This document shows, one piece after another, positions 44,786 to 52,537 of a stretch of 64,000 bases of DNA. The first letter of the stretch is position 1; the number at the start of each line of letters is the position of its first letter. Both the position numbers and the translations under genes were made by a program. Origin of the DNA: Spirosoma aureum (GTDB taxonomy: Bacteria > Bacteroidota > Bacteroidia > Cytophagales > Spirosomataceae); the NCBI RefSeq assembly GCF_011604685.1, contig NZ_CP050063.1, positions 7,171,001-7,235,000 on the forward strand, written 5' to 3'. The notes under the pieces were generated by a model. That model saw only the letters and a list, made by a program, of their open reading frames with translations. It was not told the DNA's origin and did not search any database.

Positions 44786-46006
44786 TTACGAAATAGTTAG
44801 ATAGCTCATTAGGCGAAGCAAGATTTCCATAGCCACCTGCGTGGTCAGATCCGTTGAATCGAAGTCGGGATTGGCTTCTACCAGATCGAAGCCTACTAGT
44901 TGACGTCCTGGCAGGAGCTGGCTAAAAAGCTGTTTGATCTCCTCCAGCGAAAAGCCTCCTGGTATCGGCGTTGCGGTGCCTGGCAGAACCGTCGGGTCCA
45001 GAACATCGACATCGAACGTCACGTAATACGGAACATCGTCGGGCAAATCGAACCGTTTGCCCTGCCGTAACTGCTCGCTTACCTGATGACACCAGTGAAT
45101 GTGTTGTTTCGGGCGGGGCCTGGTTCCGGCATTGGCAAACCCGCGAATGCCAAACTGATAGACTTGCTGCACGTTGCTCAATTCCAGGCACTTCGTCATG
45201 AAGTTGCCGTAGTGATGCACCTTCCCCCAGTGGCTTATGCTGTCGTACCGCGAGCCGTAGGTATCGGTGTGTGCATCGAAATGAATGACGTGTAAATTGG
45301 GATAGGTCTCAGAGGCTGCTTTAATGAGTGGATAGCTGATGGAGTGATCGCCCCCGATAAAGGCCGGAATTTTACCGGCTTTAAACAGCTGGCTCGCCAT
45401 GTGGTGAATTTTGGCGTACACAAAAGCCGTCGACTCATTGGCGTTCACGAACAGATTGCCGTAATCAACCAGCTTACTGTTCTGAAACAGGGGCTGAAGA
45501 CGTGTGGCGGTCAGCTCATCAAAAAGCAGGAAATCAGCCCCTTTCAGCAGAAGATTATTATTCTGACTAAACTCCCGGATGTGAAACGGAAACTTCGCTC
45601 CGCCCATCGACTTCCCATTTCCCTTGCCAAACGGAATACCGACAATAACGGCTTCGGCCCGCTCGTGGTAGGCATCTACCCCAAAGATTCGGTTTTTTAC
45701 CGCCATCACATCGGCCGTAAAACGCTCCCACCCTTCGGTGCTGGGATCGAGCAGCAATCCATTTCGTTGCAGATAGGCGATCGCTAGCTCAAGCTGATCA
45801 TTCTCTATGTCCATTTCGTCAAACAGCGCGTCGGTCGTGGCAGGCTGTCTAAAGAAATCAAGGATCGAAACAATGGCCGGGCTAACTTCGTAGCTCTTTC
45901 CACTGATCATGTTGAAGATGGTGCCTTTACCCGTTTGATTCGACAGGGTGATATCAAGATAAGGCGACTTTAACAACAGGGGCGAAACAGAAACGTCGGT
46001 TATCAT
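44786..46006 (-). CDS. Arginase-family enzyme with N-terminal RRE/PqqD-like domain, probable peptide arginase
   Basis: A 406-residue ureohydrolase. The binuclear-metal ligands are all present: His221 (GGDHS), Asp244, His246 and Asp248 (DAHTD), Asp332 and Asp334 (FDVDVLDP). The GTATPIPGG loop and Glu377 (DLVEANP) complete the active site. Residues about 13-88, before the enzyme, look like a PqqD/RRE-type winged helix: a short strand pair (TLSNQTGKGTIFNMISGKSYEVS), then an ILDFF helix and the LELAIAYLQRNGLLLD helix-turn. RRE domains bind RiPP leader peptides. Peptide arginases such as OspR convert Arg in RiPP precursors to ornithine. Here every one of seven adjacent precursors has an invariant Arg next to Cys. 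Free-arginine or agmatine hydrolysis is possible but does not explain the extra domain or location. Confidence 0.85.
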   Translation of the reverse strand: MITDVSVSPLLLKSPYLDITLSNQTGKGTIFNMISGKSYEVSPAIVSILDFFRQPATTDALFDEMDIENDQLELAIAYLQRNGLLLDPSTEGWERFTADVMAVKNRIFGVDAYHERAEAVIVGIPFGKGNGKSMGGAKFPFHIREFSQNNNLLLKGADFLLFDELTATRLQPLFQNSKLVDYGNLFVNANESTAFVYAKIHHMASQLFKAGKIPAFIGGDHSISYPLIKAASETYPNLHVIHFDAHTDTYGSRYDSISHWGKVHHYGNFMTKCLELSNVQQVYQFGIRGFANAGTRPRPKQHIHWCHQVSEQLRQGKRFDLPDDVPYYVTFDVDVLDPTVLPGTATPIPGGFSLEEIKQLFSQLLPGRQLVGFDLVEANPDFDSTDLTTQVAMEILLRLMSYLTIS

Positions 46007-46021
46007 GGCGATGGAGTTTAG

Positions 46022-47302
46022 TTAGTGAGCGAATCGACTACGGATAGCCGTTCGGATAGCTTGTCGGCTCTGGCGGGCATATCCCAGCGAGAAGTAAGCA
46101 AACAGCCCGACCGTTAGTGACGATTTCAGAAACGGCTCAGCCGAGCAGACCGAGAAATCCATGAAGAACTGATAGGTGGTCTGTGGATAATGCAGTACAA
46201 CCTCGAAGAATGTTTTGAAAGCGAACACGAAAAAATAGGCCAGAAACCACAACCGCCCCAGGCTATATACCAGCAGAAACGGATTTTTCAGATCGACTTC
46301 CGGATCGTTCGCCTTTGCCGGTTTCCGAAGTGACGGAAGCACTTTACCAGCCAGATTACGAACATATAGAACTGACTGACGACGCAGATTAGGCAGCGAG
46401 AACAGATCGCTGTAGATCCAGTACCCATCGAATTTGAGGAATGGAATGGCGTTGATAATGATCGTCGCCACATTGAGCTGAATAAGGTAGCGGGTTGTAT
46501 TGATCTGGCCGAAATCGCCAAAGTGACTGACGAGATAACCGATCAGGATCAGGTTGATGAGGAGCTGGAAATAAATACCCCCCAGATTGACGATGGTTCG
46601 TTTGAGTTTTCCAAGCCGCCAGACCTCCGTAACATCGGTGTAGAGTACCGGAAAAATCAGGTATAAGCCCGCTCCAATTTCTTTAGGTTTGATCCCGAAC
46701 CGATAACCCGCTGCGGCATGGCCCAGTTCGTGAATTAATAGAATACCAAGTACGACGGGATAAAAAACGAGCATATGCCACAGCCCCCGGTCGCAGTCAC
46801 CCGTAGCCAGGGTAGCCGCGTTGTGGTTCTGCACATAATGATCGAGGGCCAGCAATTCACGCATCAGGTACGTATTCGCGGCCAGCGCCACCACGAACGT
46901 AATGCCAAAGAATACGGGCGAAAAAACGTACTGAATGATGCGAAGCAACCAGGCATACTGGTTAAACCGAAGCAGTGTATACCGGGCATATATATTGCCA
47001 AGGGCCGGATTGCTGGCCTGGCTTGTTTCTGCCTGAGGAGCGTCGAAAACACCCATTGGCCGGAGTTTATCCTCTACCAGCCGGGCCACATCGTCGGCCG
47101 CAAAATGCGTTTCGCTCTGGCGGGCGTTGAGTGTTTCGCTGATTTGCTGATAGGTAAGCTTCCGGCTGACGCCATCCAAAATAAGGTACACAAATTCCCC
47201 GACTTTATAAGGCCGCCCACTTACGGTCAGCAAAAACTGTCGGTTGGAGTCCGAGCGCTCCATCTCTTCTATTCGGAACGAGTCGGTTTCTAAGGCGATC
47301 AT
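46022..47302 (-). CDS. M50 site-2-type membrane metalloprotease with RRE-like N-terminus
   Basis: A 426-residue membrane protein (ATG 47302; a TTG six bases upstream is possible). Residues about 6-86 again resemble a PqqD/RRE fold (LTVSGRPYKVGEFVYLIL, a helix, then DVARLVEDKLRPMGV). After a linker come several transmembrane helices with the zinc motif HELGH (residues 191-195) and the third-ligand region NAIPFLKFDGYW (residues 284-295). M50 proteases cut within or near membranes. In RiPP loci such proteins are thought to remove leaders or help export. It begins 15 bases before the arginase gene and follows the precursor array, separated from it by an attenuator-like hairpin at 47336-47375. Confidence 0.88.
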   Translation of the reverse strand: MIALETDSFRIEEMERSDSNRQFLLTVSGRPYKVGEFVYLILDGVSRKLTYQQISETLNARQSETHFAADDVARLVEDKLRPMGVFDAPQAETSQASNPALGNIYARYTLLRFNQYAWLLRIIQYVFSPVFFGITFVVALAANTYLMRELLALDHYVQNHNAATLATGDCDRGLWHMLVFYPVVLGILLIHELGHAAAGYRFGIKPKEIGAGLYLIFPVLYTDVTEVWRLGKLKRTIVNLGGIYFQLLINLILIGYLVSHFGDFGQINTTRYLIQLNVATIIINAIPFLKFDGYWIYSDLFSLPNLRRQSVLYVRNLAGKVLPSLRKPAKANDPEVDLKNPFLLVYSLGRLWFLAYFFVFAFKTFFEVVLHYPQTTYQFFMDFSVCSAEPFLKSSLTVGLFAYFSLGYARQSRQAIRTAIRSRFAH

Positions 47303-47335
47303 GGTCAAGTCGGTTTAGGAAAGTTATGGGGAGAG

Positions 47336-47375
47336 AAAAAGCCGACGCCCCCACAAACGGGGCGGGAGCGTCGGC
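47336..47375 (-). terminator. Terminator or attenuator between precursor array and maturation genes
   Basis: On the minus strand the stem GCCGACGC/GCGTCGGC (arms 47341-47348 and 47368-47375) with an inner CCCC/GGGG pairing is followed at once by TTTTT. It lies 21 bases after the last precursor stop and upstream of the M50 gene. A partial stop here would let precursors be made in excess of the enzymes. Confidence 0.8.
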
Positions 47376-47395
47376 ATGTGCATCAGCGAGATCGA

Positions 47396-47509
47396 CTAAA
47401 CGCTAACACTATTGTCGCTGCAACGAGCCGAATCAGCGGCTGCTACGGTAGTTTCGAAGCGATCTTCGAGTTCAACGATCGTCAGTACTTCTGGAGTTGT
47501 GTTATTCAT
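47396..47509 (-). CDS. RiPP precursor peptide 1 (array, most downstream)
   Basis: A 37-residue precursor: leader VLTIVELEDRFETTVAAAD and core SARCSDNSVSV. It is the last of the seven and is followed by the hairpin at 47336-47375. The leader motif L-x-IVELExRFE is shared by all copies, and R-C-S-x-N-x-V is the invariant core; both suggest the enzyme-recognition and modification sites respectively. One Cys, two Ser in the core. Confidence 0.85.
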   Translation of the reverse strand: MNNTTPEVLTIVELEDRFETTVAAADSARCSDNSVSV

Positions 47510-47571
47510 GACTGGTTTGATTTGAAAAGTGAAAAGTTGAAAAAGGGAAATCAATTGGTAATTGCCTTAGG

Positions 47572-47691
47572 CTATACTTCGACCGTGTTGCCACTGCAAC
47601 GGCCAGCATCGGCAGCAGCAGCTGTGGTTTCGAAACGCTCTTCGAGTTCAACGATTGTCAGAGATTTGGCTGGAGAAGTTGTGTTGTTCAT
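47572..47691 (-). CDS. RiPP precursor peptide 2
   Basis: A 39-residue precursor starting MNNTTSPAKSLTIVELEE. The core is AGRCSGNTVEV. It differs from its neighbours by Ala-Gly instead of Ser-Ala before the Arg-Cys pair, so Ser at that place is not required. The upstream spacer carries the conserved TGATTTGAAAAGTGAAAA-type element (plus-strand sense). Confidence 0.85.
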   Translation of the reverse strand: MNNTTSPAKSLTIVELEERFETTAAAADAGRCSGNTVEV

Positions 47692-47751
47692 GATTGATTT
47701 TAATTTGAAAAGTGAAAAAATGGATTTAAAAAATCAGTTGACCCAATAGCC

Positions 47752-47871
47752 CTACACCTGGACGTTGTTGTCGCTGCAACGAGCTGAATCAGCGGCTGCT
47801 ACAGTGGTTTCGAAACGCTCTTCGAGTTCAACAATTGTCAATGATTCGGCTTGGGGTGCTGTGTTGTTCAT
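47752..47871 (-). CDS. RiPP precursor peptide 3
   Basis: A 39-residue precursor (MNNTAPQAESLTIVELEE...). The core is SARCSDNNVQV. Nearly identical in nucleotide sequence to copies 1 and 2 over the leader, with a 60-base spacer, indicating recent tandem duplication. Confidence 0.85.
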   Translation of the reverse strand: MNNTAPQAESLTIVELEERFETTVAAADSARCSDNNVQV

Positions 47872-47931
47872 GATTGATTTGATTTGAAAAGTGAAAAAAA
47901 TTGAAAAGTGAATTATAGAGGTAAATACATC

Positions 47932-48057
47932 CTAAAGGGACCGGACACTGTTGTTGCTGCACCGGGCTGAATCGAGTGCGGCAACGGTCATTTCGAAGCG
48001 ATCTTCGAGCTCAACAATCGTTAGCGATTCGTCGTGATAAACGGGCAAAGTCTCCAT
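47932..48057 (-). CDS. RiPP precursor peptide 4
   Basis: A 41-residue precursor, the most divergent: METLPVYHDE at the front, leader EDRFEMTVAALD and core SARCSNNSVRSL. It keeps IVELE, the Arg-Cys-Ser triplet, the Asn and the Val. An extra Arg is present near the C-terminus. Confidence 0.82.
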   Translation of the reverse strand: METLPVYHDESLTIVELEDRFEMTVAALDSARCSNNSVRSL

Positions 48058-48094
48058 GATTTTCCGATGAATCATATGGATTAGGGAGTCTGTC

Positions 48095-48244
48095 TTAGTA
48101 GACTACACCATCGGGCGGGGCTGGCGCATTTACCTTAACGGTATTGCCACTGCAACGATCGGTATCGGCGGCCGCAACGGTCGTTTCGAAACGCTCTTCG
48201 AGTTCAACAATCGAGAGAGCCGGGGCAAAGATTTTCGTGTTCAT
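48095..48244 (-). CDS. RiPP precursor peptide 5 (long C-terminus)
   Basis: A 49-residue precursor. The leader is as in the other copies; the core is TDRCSGNTVKV followed by a proline-rich tail NAPAPPDGVVY not seen in the others. Thr replaces Ser two residues before Arg. The longer tail may be trimmed or may make a different product. Confidence 0.82.
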   Translation of the reverse strand: MNTKIFAPALSIVELEERFETTVAAADTDRCSGNTVKVNAPAPPDGVVY

Positions 48245-48418
48245 AGCTTTGTTCTTTACGAAAAATCCAGTGGAGATAGCTTAAAGGGGTACTATTTCGC
48301 TCAGAATGTAGTCTAACAGACAAGTCCAGAGTGGCACTACGTTCGTTGGAGAGTGCCAGGCCAGTTGATGGATGAACCCCTGATAGCTATCTATCCGGCG
48401 TAATTACCCGTTTGGCAA

Positions 48419-48550
48419 TTAGGCTGCTACAACGGGTACTTTAACCGTGTTATTGCTGCAACGCTCGCTATCAGCAGCGGCAACCGTAGTTTCAAAACGC
48501 TCTTCGAGTTCAACGATTGACAGAGCTGAGGTAGAAAGTTGTGATTTCAT
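48419..48550 (-). CDS. RiPP precursor peptide 6
   Basis: A 43-residue precursor starting MKSQLSTSALSIVELEE (ATG 48550; the frame is open further upstream but without homology to the other copies). Core SERCSNNTVKVPVVAA. A 174-base spacer separates it from copy 5, longer than between copies 1-4. Confidence 0.85.
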   Translation of the reverse strand: MKSQLSTSALSIVELEERFETTVAAADSERCSNNTVKVPVVAA

Positions 48551-48737
48551 GACAGAGTTTGATTTAGGGAGAAACTGTTCGATTGATAACTGAGTAAAGA
48601 CCATTGAAACGCAGATTCCATTTTCTGGCAGATTCGAAAAACAAGTCCCGAAGTGCACGACTAGGCGTTGGTTAAGTGGTGCGGGCTGTGCATGGATCGT
48701 TTTTGGAATGCCTCCCAGGGCAGATCTGCTACACGAA

Positions 48738-48863
48738 CTAAACTGCTGAAACAGTGACCGTGTTGCCGCTGCAACGGGCTGAATCGGCGGCTGCTACGGT
48801 CGTTTCGAAACGCTCTTCGAGTTCAACAATTGACAGGGCTGGGGTAGAAACTTGTGCGCTCAT
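48738..48863 (-). CDS. RiPP precursor peptide 7 (first in the array)
   Basis: A 41-residue precursor starting MSAQVSTPALSIVELEE (ATG 48863). Core SARCSGNTVTVSAV. It is the first of the array, 165 bases after the ACP gene, and probably shares the promoter at 49381-49412. Confidence 0.85.
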   Translation of the reverse strand: MSAQVSTPALSIVELEERFETTVAAADSARCSGNTVTVSAV

Positions 48864-49028
48864 GATAAATAAGAGAAACAGGGTGATAAAATGAAAACTA
48901 TATGGGTAACTAAATGAAAGGTTCGCGACTGCCTTTCCGCCGTGCACAGCGTCTTTTTTTAGTTCTTCGATTAACGAACGGGTATCTCTATACGACAAAT
49001 CCGTTCGGGCATAAACTGGTTGCGTCAA

Positions 49029-49316
49029 CTAAACGACTGCCAGTGCATTCTCCTGAACCTTGAGGGCAACCTGCTCACTCAGCGTATCCAGGTTTTGGAA
49101 AGCTTCTTCGCCTAAATCAGAAGGCATCAGGCCAAATTCTTCGGCCAGGCGGGAGGCAATCTCCAGAATAGCCAGTGAATCCTGAATAACGCCCGGATGA
49201 TCTTCAGTGCCGAAGAATGGGGTTTCGTTGGTTAGTTCGACAAGCTCACCATCGGCTTGTAATACGTCGATTACGATTTCACGGATACGGTCCTGGATGT
49301 TTGCTAAAGCTGACAT
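49029..49316 (-). CDS. Acyl carrier protein
   Basis: A 95-residue ACP. The phosphopantetheine attachment site is Ser47 in VIQDSLAILEI, which fits the D-S-L helix-2 start of ACPs, and the four-helix pattern is clear (IQDRIREIVIDVLQ at the front). It is the only ACP of the window and lies next to the precursor array rather than beside the ketosynthases, downstream of a promoter of its own. The holo form would be made by the Sfp-type transferase at 52538-53164. It probably carries the growing acyl chain of the cluster. Confidence 0.9.
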   Translation of the reverse strand: MSALANIQDRIREIVIDVLQADGELVELTNETPFFGTEDHPGVIQDSLAILEIASRLAEEFGLMPSDLGEEAFQNLDTLSEQVALKVQENALAVV

Positions 49317-49380
49317 AATTGAAAAGAGTTAAAGGGGTGAAACAATATGTTTTGGCTTGTTTGTGAATTAATTACTGAGA

Positions 49381-49412
49381 CAAAGTTGGCGGCTAAATGG
49401 CTCCGAATCAAA
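49381..49412 (-). promoter_or_regulatory. Candidate internal promoter for ACP and precursor array
   Basis: On the minus strand TTTG (49412-49409), a 20-base spacer and CAACTTTG (49388-49381): a perfect -33 and a one-mismatch -7 box of the Bacteroidota type. It lies in the 150-base gap before the ACP gene, the largest gap between the ketosynthase genes and ACP. Confidence 0.55.
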
Positions 49413-49466
49413 AACCTAATGGACTGCTTTAATTGCGTAGGTTATAAGCTATAACAGCGGGCAAAA

Positions 49467-51794
49467 TCAAAACACAATGCGCTGATTAACAACAAAATAA
49501 CGACCCATCTGCAGCGAATACGCCAATGAATTCAACTGACTGCTATAGAGCATCTGATAGGCATTCGAATGGTTAAATGCATTCTGTACATCAATCGACC
49601 ATTCGAAGGTGGCCCGAGGCTTGTTACGCCGGTAAGTAAGCTTGATATCTGTTCGACTGTAGACCGGCAATTGTCCGGAAAAAGGTCGCTGTTCGTCAAA
49701 AACGGTCCTGTTCATATCCTGCGAACGGGTCAGATCGATCGGGGTGTATCGTCGGCCGCCAGCCAGGGTATTTCGAACATCGATAGCCAGCGAATTGCGG
49801 GACCCAACCGTCCATTCATAACCTCCCAGCGCATTCCAGACAAACCGATTGGCAAAAGCTGTAGCATTCCATGCACCCAGCAAGGTTCGATATTGACTGT
49901 TGAACATGGATAGTGTCGAGAGCACGTAATACTGTTTGCTAAAAGGCTTCTCGACGGTCAGCTCAGCGCCATAATTTCGTCCGGTTCCGGCGTTGATCAG
50001 GCCCGTTCGGTTGGTTGTAAAAAACGAGGCTCCTTCGTTCAGCGCAGAATAATACGATGGCTTCTGGTCAATCGGAATGTCGTATAAATATTGATAATAC
50101 GTCTCTGCTTTCAGGAGCCAGTCGGTGCCTATGCGTTGGGTCCAGCCTAGCACAGCCTGTCGACTTTTTGAGAAACCAAGCGACTGATTCGGCAAACGAC
50201 CCACCTGATTATCGGCGGTTGGTTCGTTAAAATACAGCATCCAATCCTGCATTCGGCTGTAGTTGCCCACACCAGCACTGAGTGTTATTTTAGGCGTAAG
50301 TTGATACTGAAGCCCCGCCCTTGGTTCAACAACTCCGTGCTGATTAAGGCTCAGGTGCGTGGCATGCAGCCCTACATTAAGCGTCAGTCGATCGGTAGGT
50401 GTATACTGCCATTGAAGATAACCCTGGTAGGTTTGTGCCAACGCATCGGCGTTCCGTAGCGGCTTCATGCCCGACGCCGACTGGGCGCTGTCGTGAAACG
50501 AAAACCAGTAGTTGGAAGCAATCACGCCAGCCAGCAGGCTACTCTGTATCGAATACCGGTGCGTCAGTTGGGCATGAGCAGTGGCTTTTGTGTAGTGCGA
50601 CCGATCGCGGTAGTTTGCGTGCAGGGTTTCATCCCGTCCGAGCGTATCATAGCGGTTCGCGACTTGTGTCCCTGTCAATGCAGTTGTCAGACGGAACGTT
50701 GTCTGGGTGGTTAGCTGGCTGTTGTAGGTTGCCCCTATCACGCCCATTGCCGTCCGATAGTCATTGTAGGTGCCCGCATCACTGTAGGCGCTAACCGTAT
50801 TGTCGAAGACCGTTCCGTTTTTCCCGCCGACGCCGAAGATGCTGATTGTATGACCTTTAGCCATCGGAAAATTCAGTTTAAAAGTCAGGTCCTGGTACTG
50901 AGGAGCCGACGCACCCGTTCCGAACCGAAGCCCGATTTTACTGAGTAGCCCCAGCACACTATACCGGTAATGAACCAGGTAACTCGACTTGTTCTTTTTA
51001 GAAAGTGGTCCTTCGGCACCAGCTTCAAAGCCCGTAAACCCAGCCTGAAATGTATACTCTCGTTTGCGCTCGTTTCCATTACGCAGCTGAAGATCAAACA
51101 CGCCTGATAAGGCATTCCCGTAAGCGGCCGGAAAGGCTCCGGTCAGGAACGACGATGTTTTGAGTGTCTGGCTATTCAGGATAGGAACGGGCCCACCTGT
51201 AGCGCCCATGGCACCAAAGTGATTCGGGTTCGGCACGTCGACACCTTCGATTCGCCACAAAAGACCATTCGGCGCATTTCCCCGGACGACAATATCGTTT
51301 CGTGTGTCATTATTACCGACCACACCGGCAAAGTTCATGGCCATTCGGGATGGATCATTGCGGCTTCCGGCAAAACGCGTCGTTTGCTCCAGATCAATTA
51401 TCTGACCGCTCACCGACACATAACCGTTTGCAATGGCCGTTGCTGGCCGGCTGCCCCGCACGTTTACCTCACTTAACTGCTGTGTCGATTCGGTCAGCAC
51501 AACGTCGGCTACGGTTTCCTTGCCAGTAGTAACCAGCACATTATCGATCAATTGAAGATGGTGCCCTTCGGCTTTGATCAACAACCGATAGCGGCCCGGT
51601 TCGGGCACTGTCATGACGTAGTGGCCGGTGCTATCGGACCAGACGCGCTGGTCTGAACCGTTGGCCAGGAGTACTTCGGCATGGGCAATGGGCCGCTGAG
51701 TTCGTTCCTGAAACAACGTTCCCTGAATTGTCTGGGCACAAACGCTCACGAGCGAGGCATAGAGCAGACAAAGGCTAAGGAGAAAGGGTTTCAT
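49467..51794 (-). CDS. TonB-dependent receptor with carboxypeptidase-like N-terminal domain (2)
   Basis: A 775-residue receptor starting at ATG 51794 (MKPFLLSLCLLYASLVSVCAQ, a signal peptide). An upstream extension of the frame is not supported. Carboxypeptidase-regulatory-like domain (TIQGTLFQERTQRPIAHAEVLL), plug (DLEQTTRFAGSRNDPSRMAMN) and barrel. The start overlaps the thioesterase stop by 20 bases. It is a second, different receptor in the same gene train as the one at 42583-44781. Product uptake, recognition or export assistance cannot be told apart. Confidence 0.9.
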   Translation of the reverse strand: MKPFLLSLCLLYASLVSVCAQTIQGTLFQERTQRPIAHAEVLLANGSDQRVWSDSTGHYVMTVPEPGRYRLLIKAEGHHLQLIDNVLVTTGKETVADVVLTESTQQLSEVNVRGSRPATAIANGYVSVSGQIIDLEQTTRFAGSRNDPSRMAMNFAGVVGNNDTRNDIVVRGNAPNGLLWRIEGVDVPNPNHFGAMGATGGPVPILNSQTLKTSSFLTGAFPAAYGNALSGVFDLQLRNGNERKREYTFQAGFTGFEAGAEGPLSKKNKSSYLVHYRYSVLGLLSKIGLRFGTGASAPQYQDLTFKLNFPMAKGHTISIFGVGGKNGTVFDNTVSAYSDAGTYNDYRTAMGVIGATYNSQLTTQTTFRLTTALTGTQVANRYDTLGRDETLHANYRDRSHYTKATAHAQLTHRYSIQSSLLAGVIASNYWFSFHDSAQSASGMKPLRNADALAQTYQGYLQWQYTPTDRLTLNVGLHATHLSLNQHGVVEPRAGLQYQLTPKITLSAGVGNYSRMQDWMLYFNEPTADNQVGRLPNQSLGFSKSRQAVLGWTQRIGTDWLLKAETYYQYLYDIPIDQKPSYYSALNEGASFFTTNRTGLINAGTGRNYGAELTVEKPFSKQYYVLSTLSMFNSQYRTLLGAWNATAFANRFVWNALGGYEWTVGSRNSLAIDVRNTLAGGRRYTPIDLTRSQDMNRTVFDEQRPFSGQLPVYSRTDIKLTYRRNKPRATFEWSIDVQNAFNHSNAYQMLYSSQLNSLAYSLQMGRYFVVNQRIVF

Positions 51795-52518
51795 GTCGCT
51801 GGATTGGATAAAGTGAAAAAGGGATAAGCACATCGTGTACGCACAGGTGGATGAACGGCGCATTGTCGAAGAGAAAGAAATGGCCGCCGGGCAGTATGTG
51901 CAAATCAATCGGTCTGGTAAACTCTTCCTGCCAGCGGGCAGCCTCCACTGGTGTATAAATGTCGTGATCGCCGATAAATACAGTTGCCGGAATGGTCAGA
52001 CTGGCGGGGCCGGTTTGTGCATAATCGTAGCTTTCAAGCGCCATCATATCGGCCCGCAACACTTTTTCGTACAGATCGAACGATCGAGGGTTTTTCAGTA
52101 AAGCCGACACATCACCGTCCATCTCCTGTACTTCCTGGATGATCTCCTGGCGGGTCATGTTCTTCGCATTTCGTTGCTTTTCGGGAATGCTGGCCCCACC
52201 CCGCCCCGACAGAAAGAGATGCAGGGGTGGGGTCATTCCTTCGGCCCGAAGCCGACAGCTGAGTCGATAGGCGATTAAACTGCCCATGCTGTGCCCGAAA
52301 AAGGCAAAGGGGCCTGTCAGTTGTGTTTTGAGTCGCTGAAACAGATCATCGGCTACCGCATCGAGCGTGTCTAGCGAGGATTCAAACAACCGACGACCCC
52401 GACCCGGATAATCAAGCGGTATCCATATGATACCCGGCGGAGCCTGCCGGATCAGGGGTTGGTACGAATAGCAGCTGCCAGCCGCAAACGGAAAGCAGAA
52501 CAGACGAAGGGCTTCCAT
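51775..52518 (-). CDS. Type II thioesterase (GrsT-like)
   Basis: A 247-residue alpha/beta hydrolase of the type II thioesterase group. Nucleophile Ser77 in GHSMGS, acid in GDHDIYTP and His in GGHFFLFD. The N-terminus LRLFCFPFAAGSCYSY is typical. In NRPS and PKS clusters such enzymes remove aberrant acyl groups from carrier proteins; in a type II acyl system it may also release the chain. Overlaps the TonB-receptor start. Confidence 0.9.
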   Translation of the reverse strand: MEALRLFCFPFAAGSCYSYQPLIRQAPPGIIWIPLDYPGRGRRLFESSLDTLDAVADDLFQRLKTQLTGPFAFFGHSMGSLIAYRLSCRLRAEGMTPPLHLFLSGRGGASIPEKQRNAKNMTRQEIIQEVQEMDGDVSALLKNPRSFDLYEKVLRADMMALESYDYAQTGPASLTIPATVFIGDHDIYTPVEAARWQEEFTRPIDLHILPGGHFFLFDNAPFIHLCVHDVLIPFSLYPIQRHETLSP

Positions 52519-52537
52519 AATCGACGGAGGTATAAAA

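Larger units (their letters stand above)
47396..47900 (-). repeat. Tandem repeats of about 180 bases (precursor genes 1-3 with spacers)
   Basis: Start codons of copies 1, 2 and 3 lie 182 and 180 bases apart, and each is preceded (minus sense) by the same AT-rich stretch, seen on the plus strand as TTTGAAAAGTGAAAA. Copies 4 to 7 are older members at 186, 187, 306 and 313 bases. The pattern shows expansion by tandem duplication. Confidence 0.8.

Noticed and set aside
44786..46006. Simple metabolic arginase or agmatinase
   Set aside because: Possible by fold, but the RRE-like N-terminus and the position beside seven Arg-Cys precursors argue for a peptide substrate.
51795..51908. Longer N-terminus of TonB receptor 2
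   Set aside because: The signal peptide begins at ATG 51794; the upstream part lies inside the thioesterase gene.
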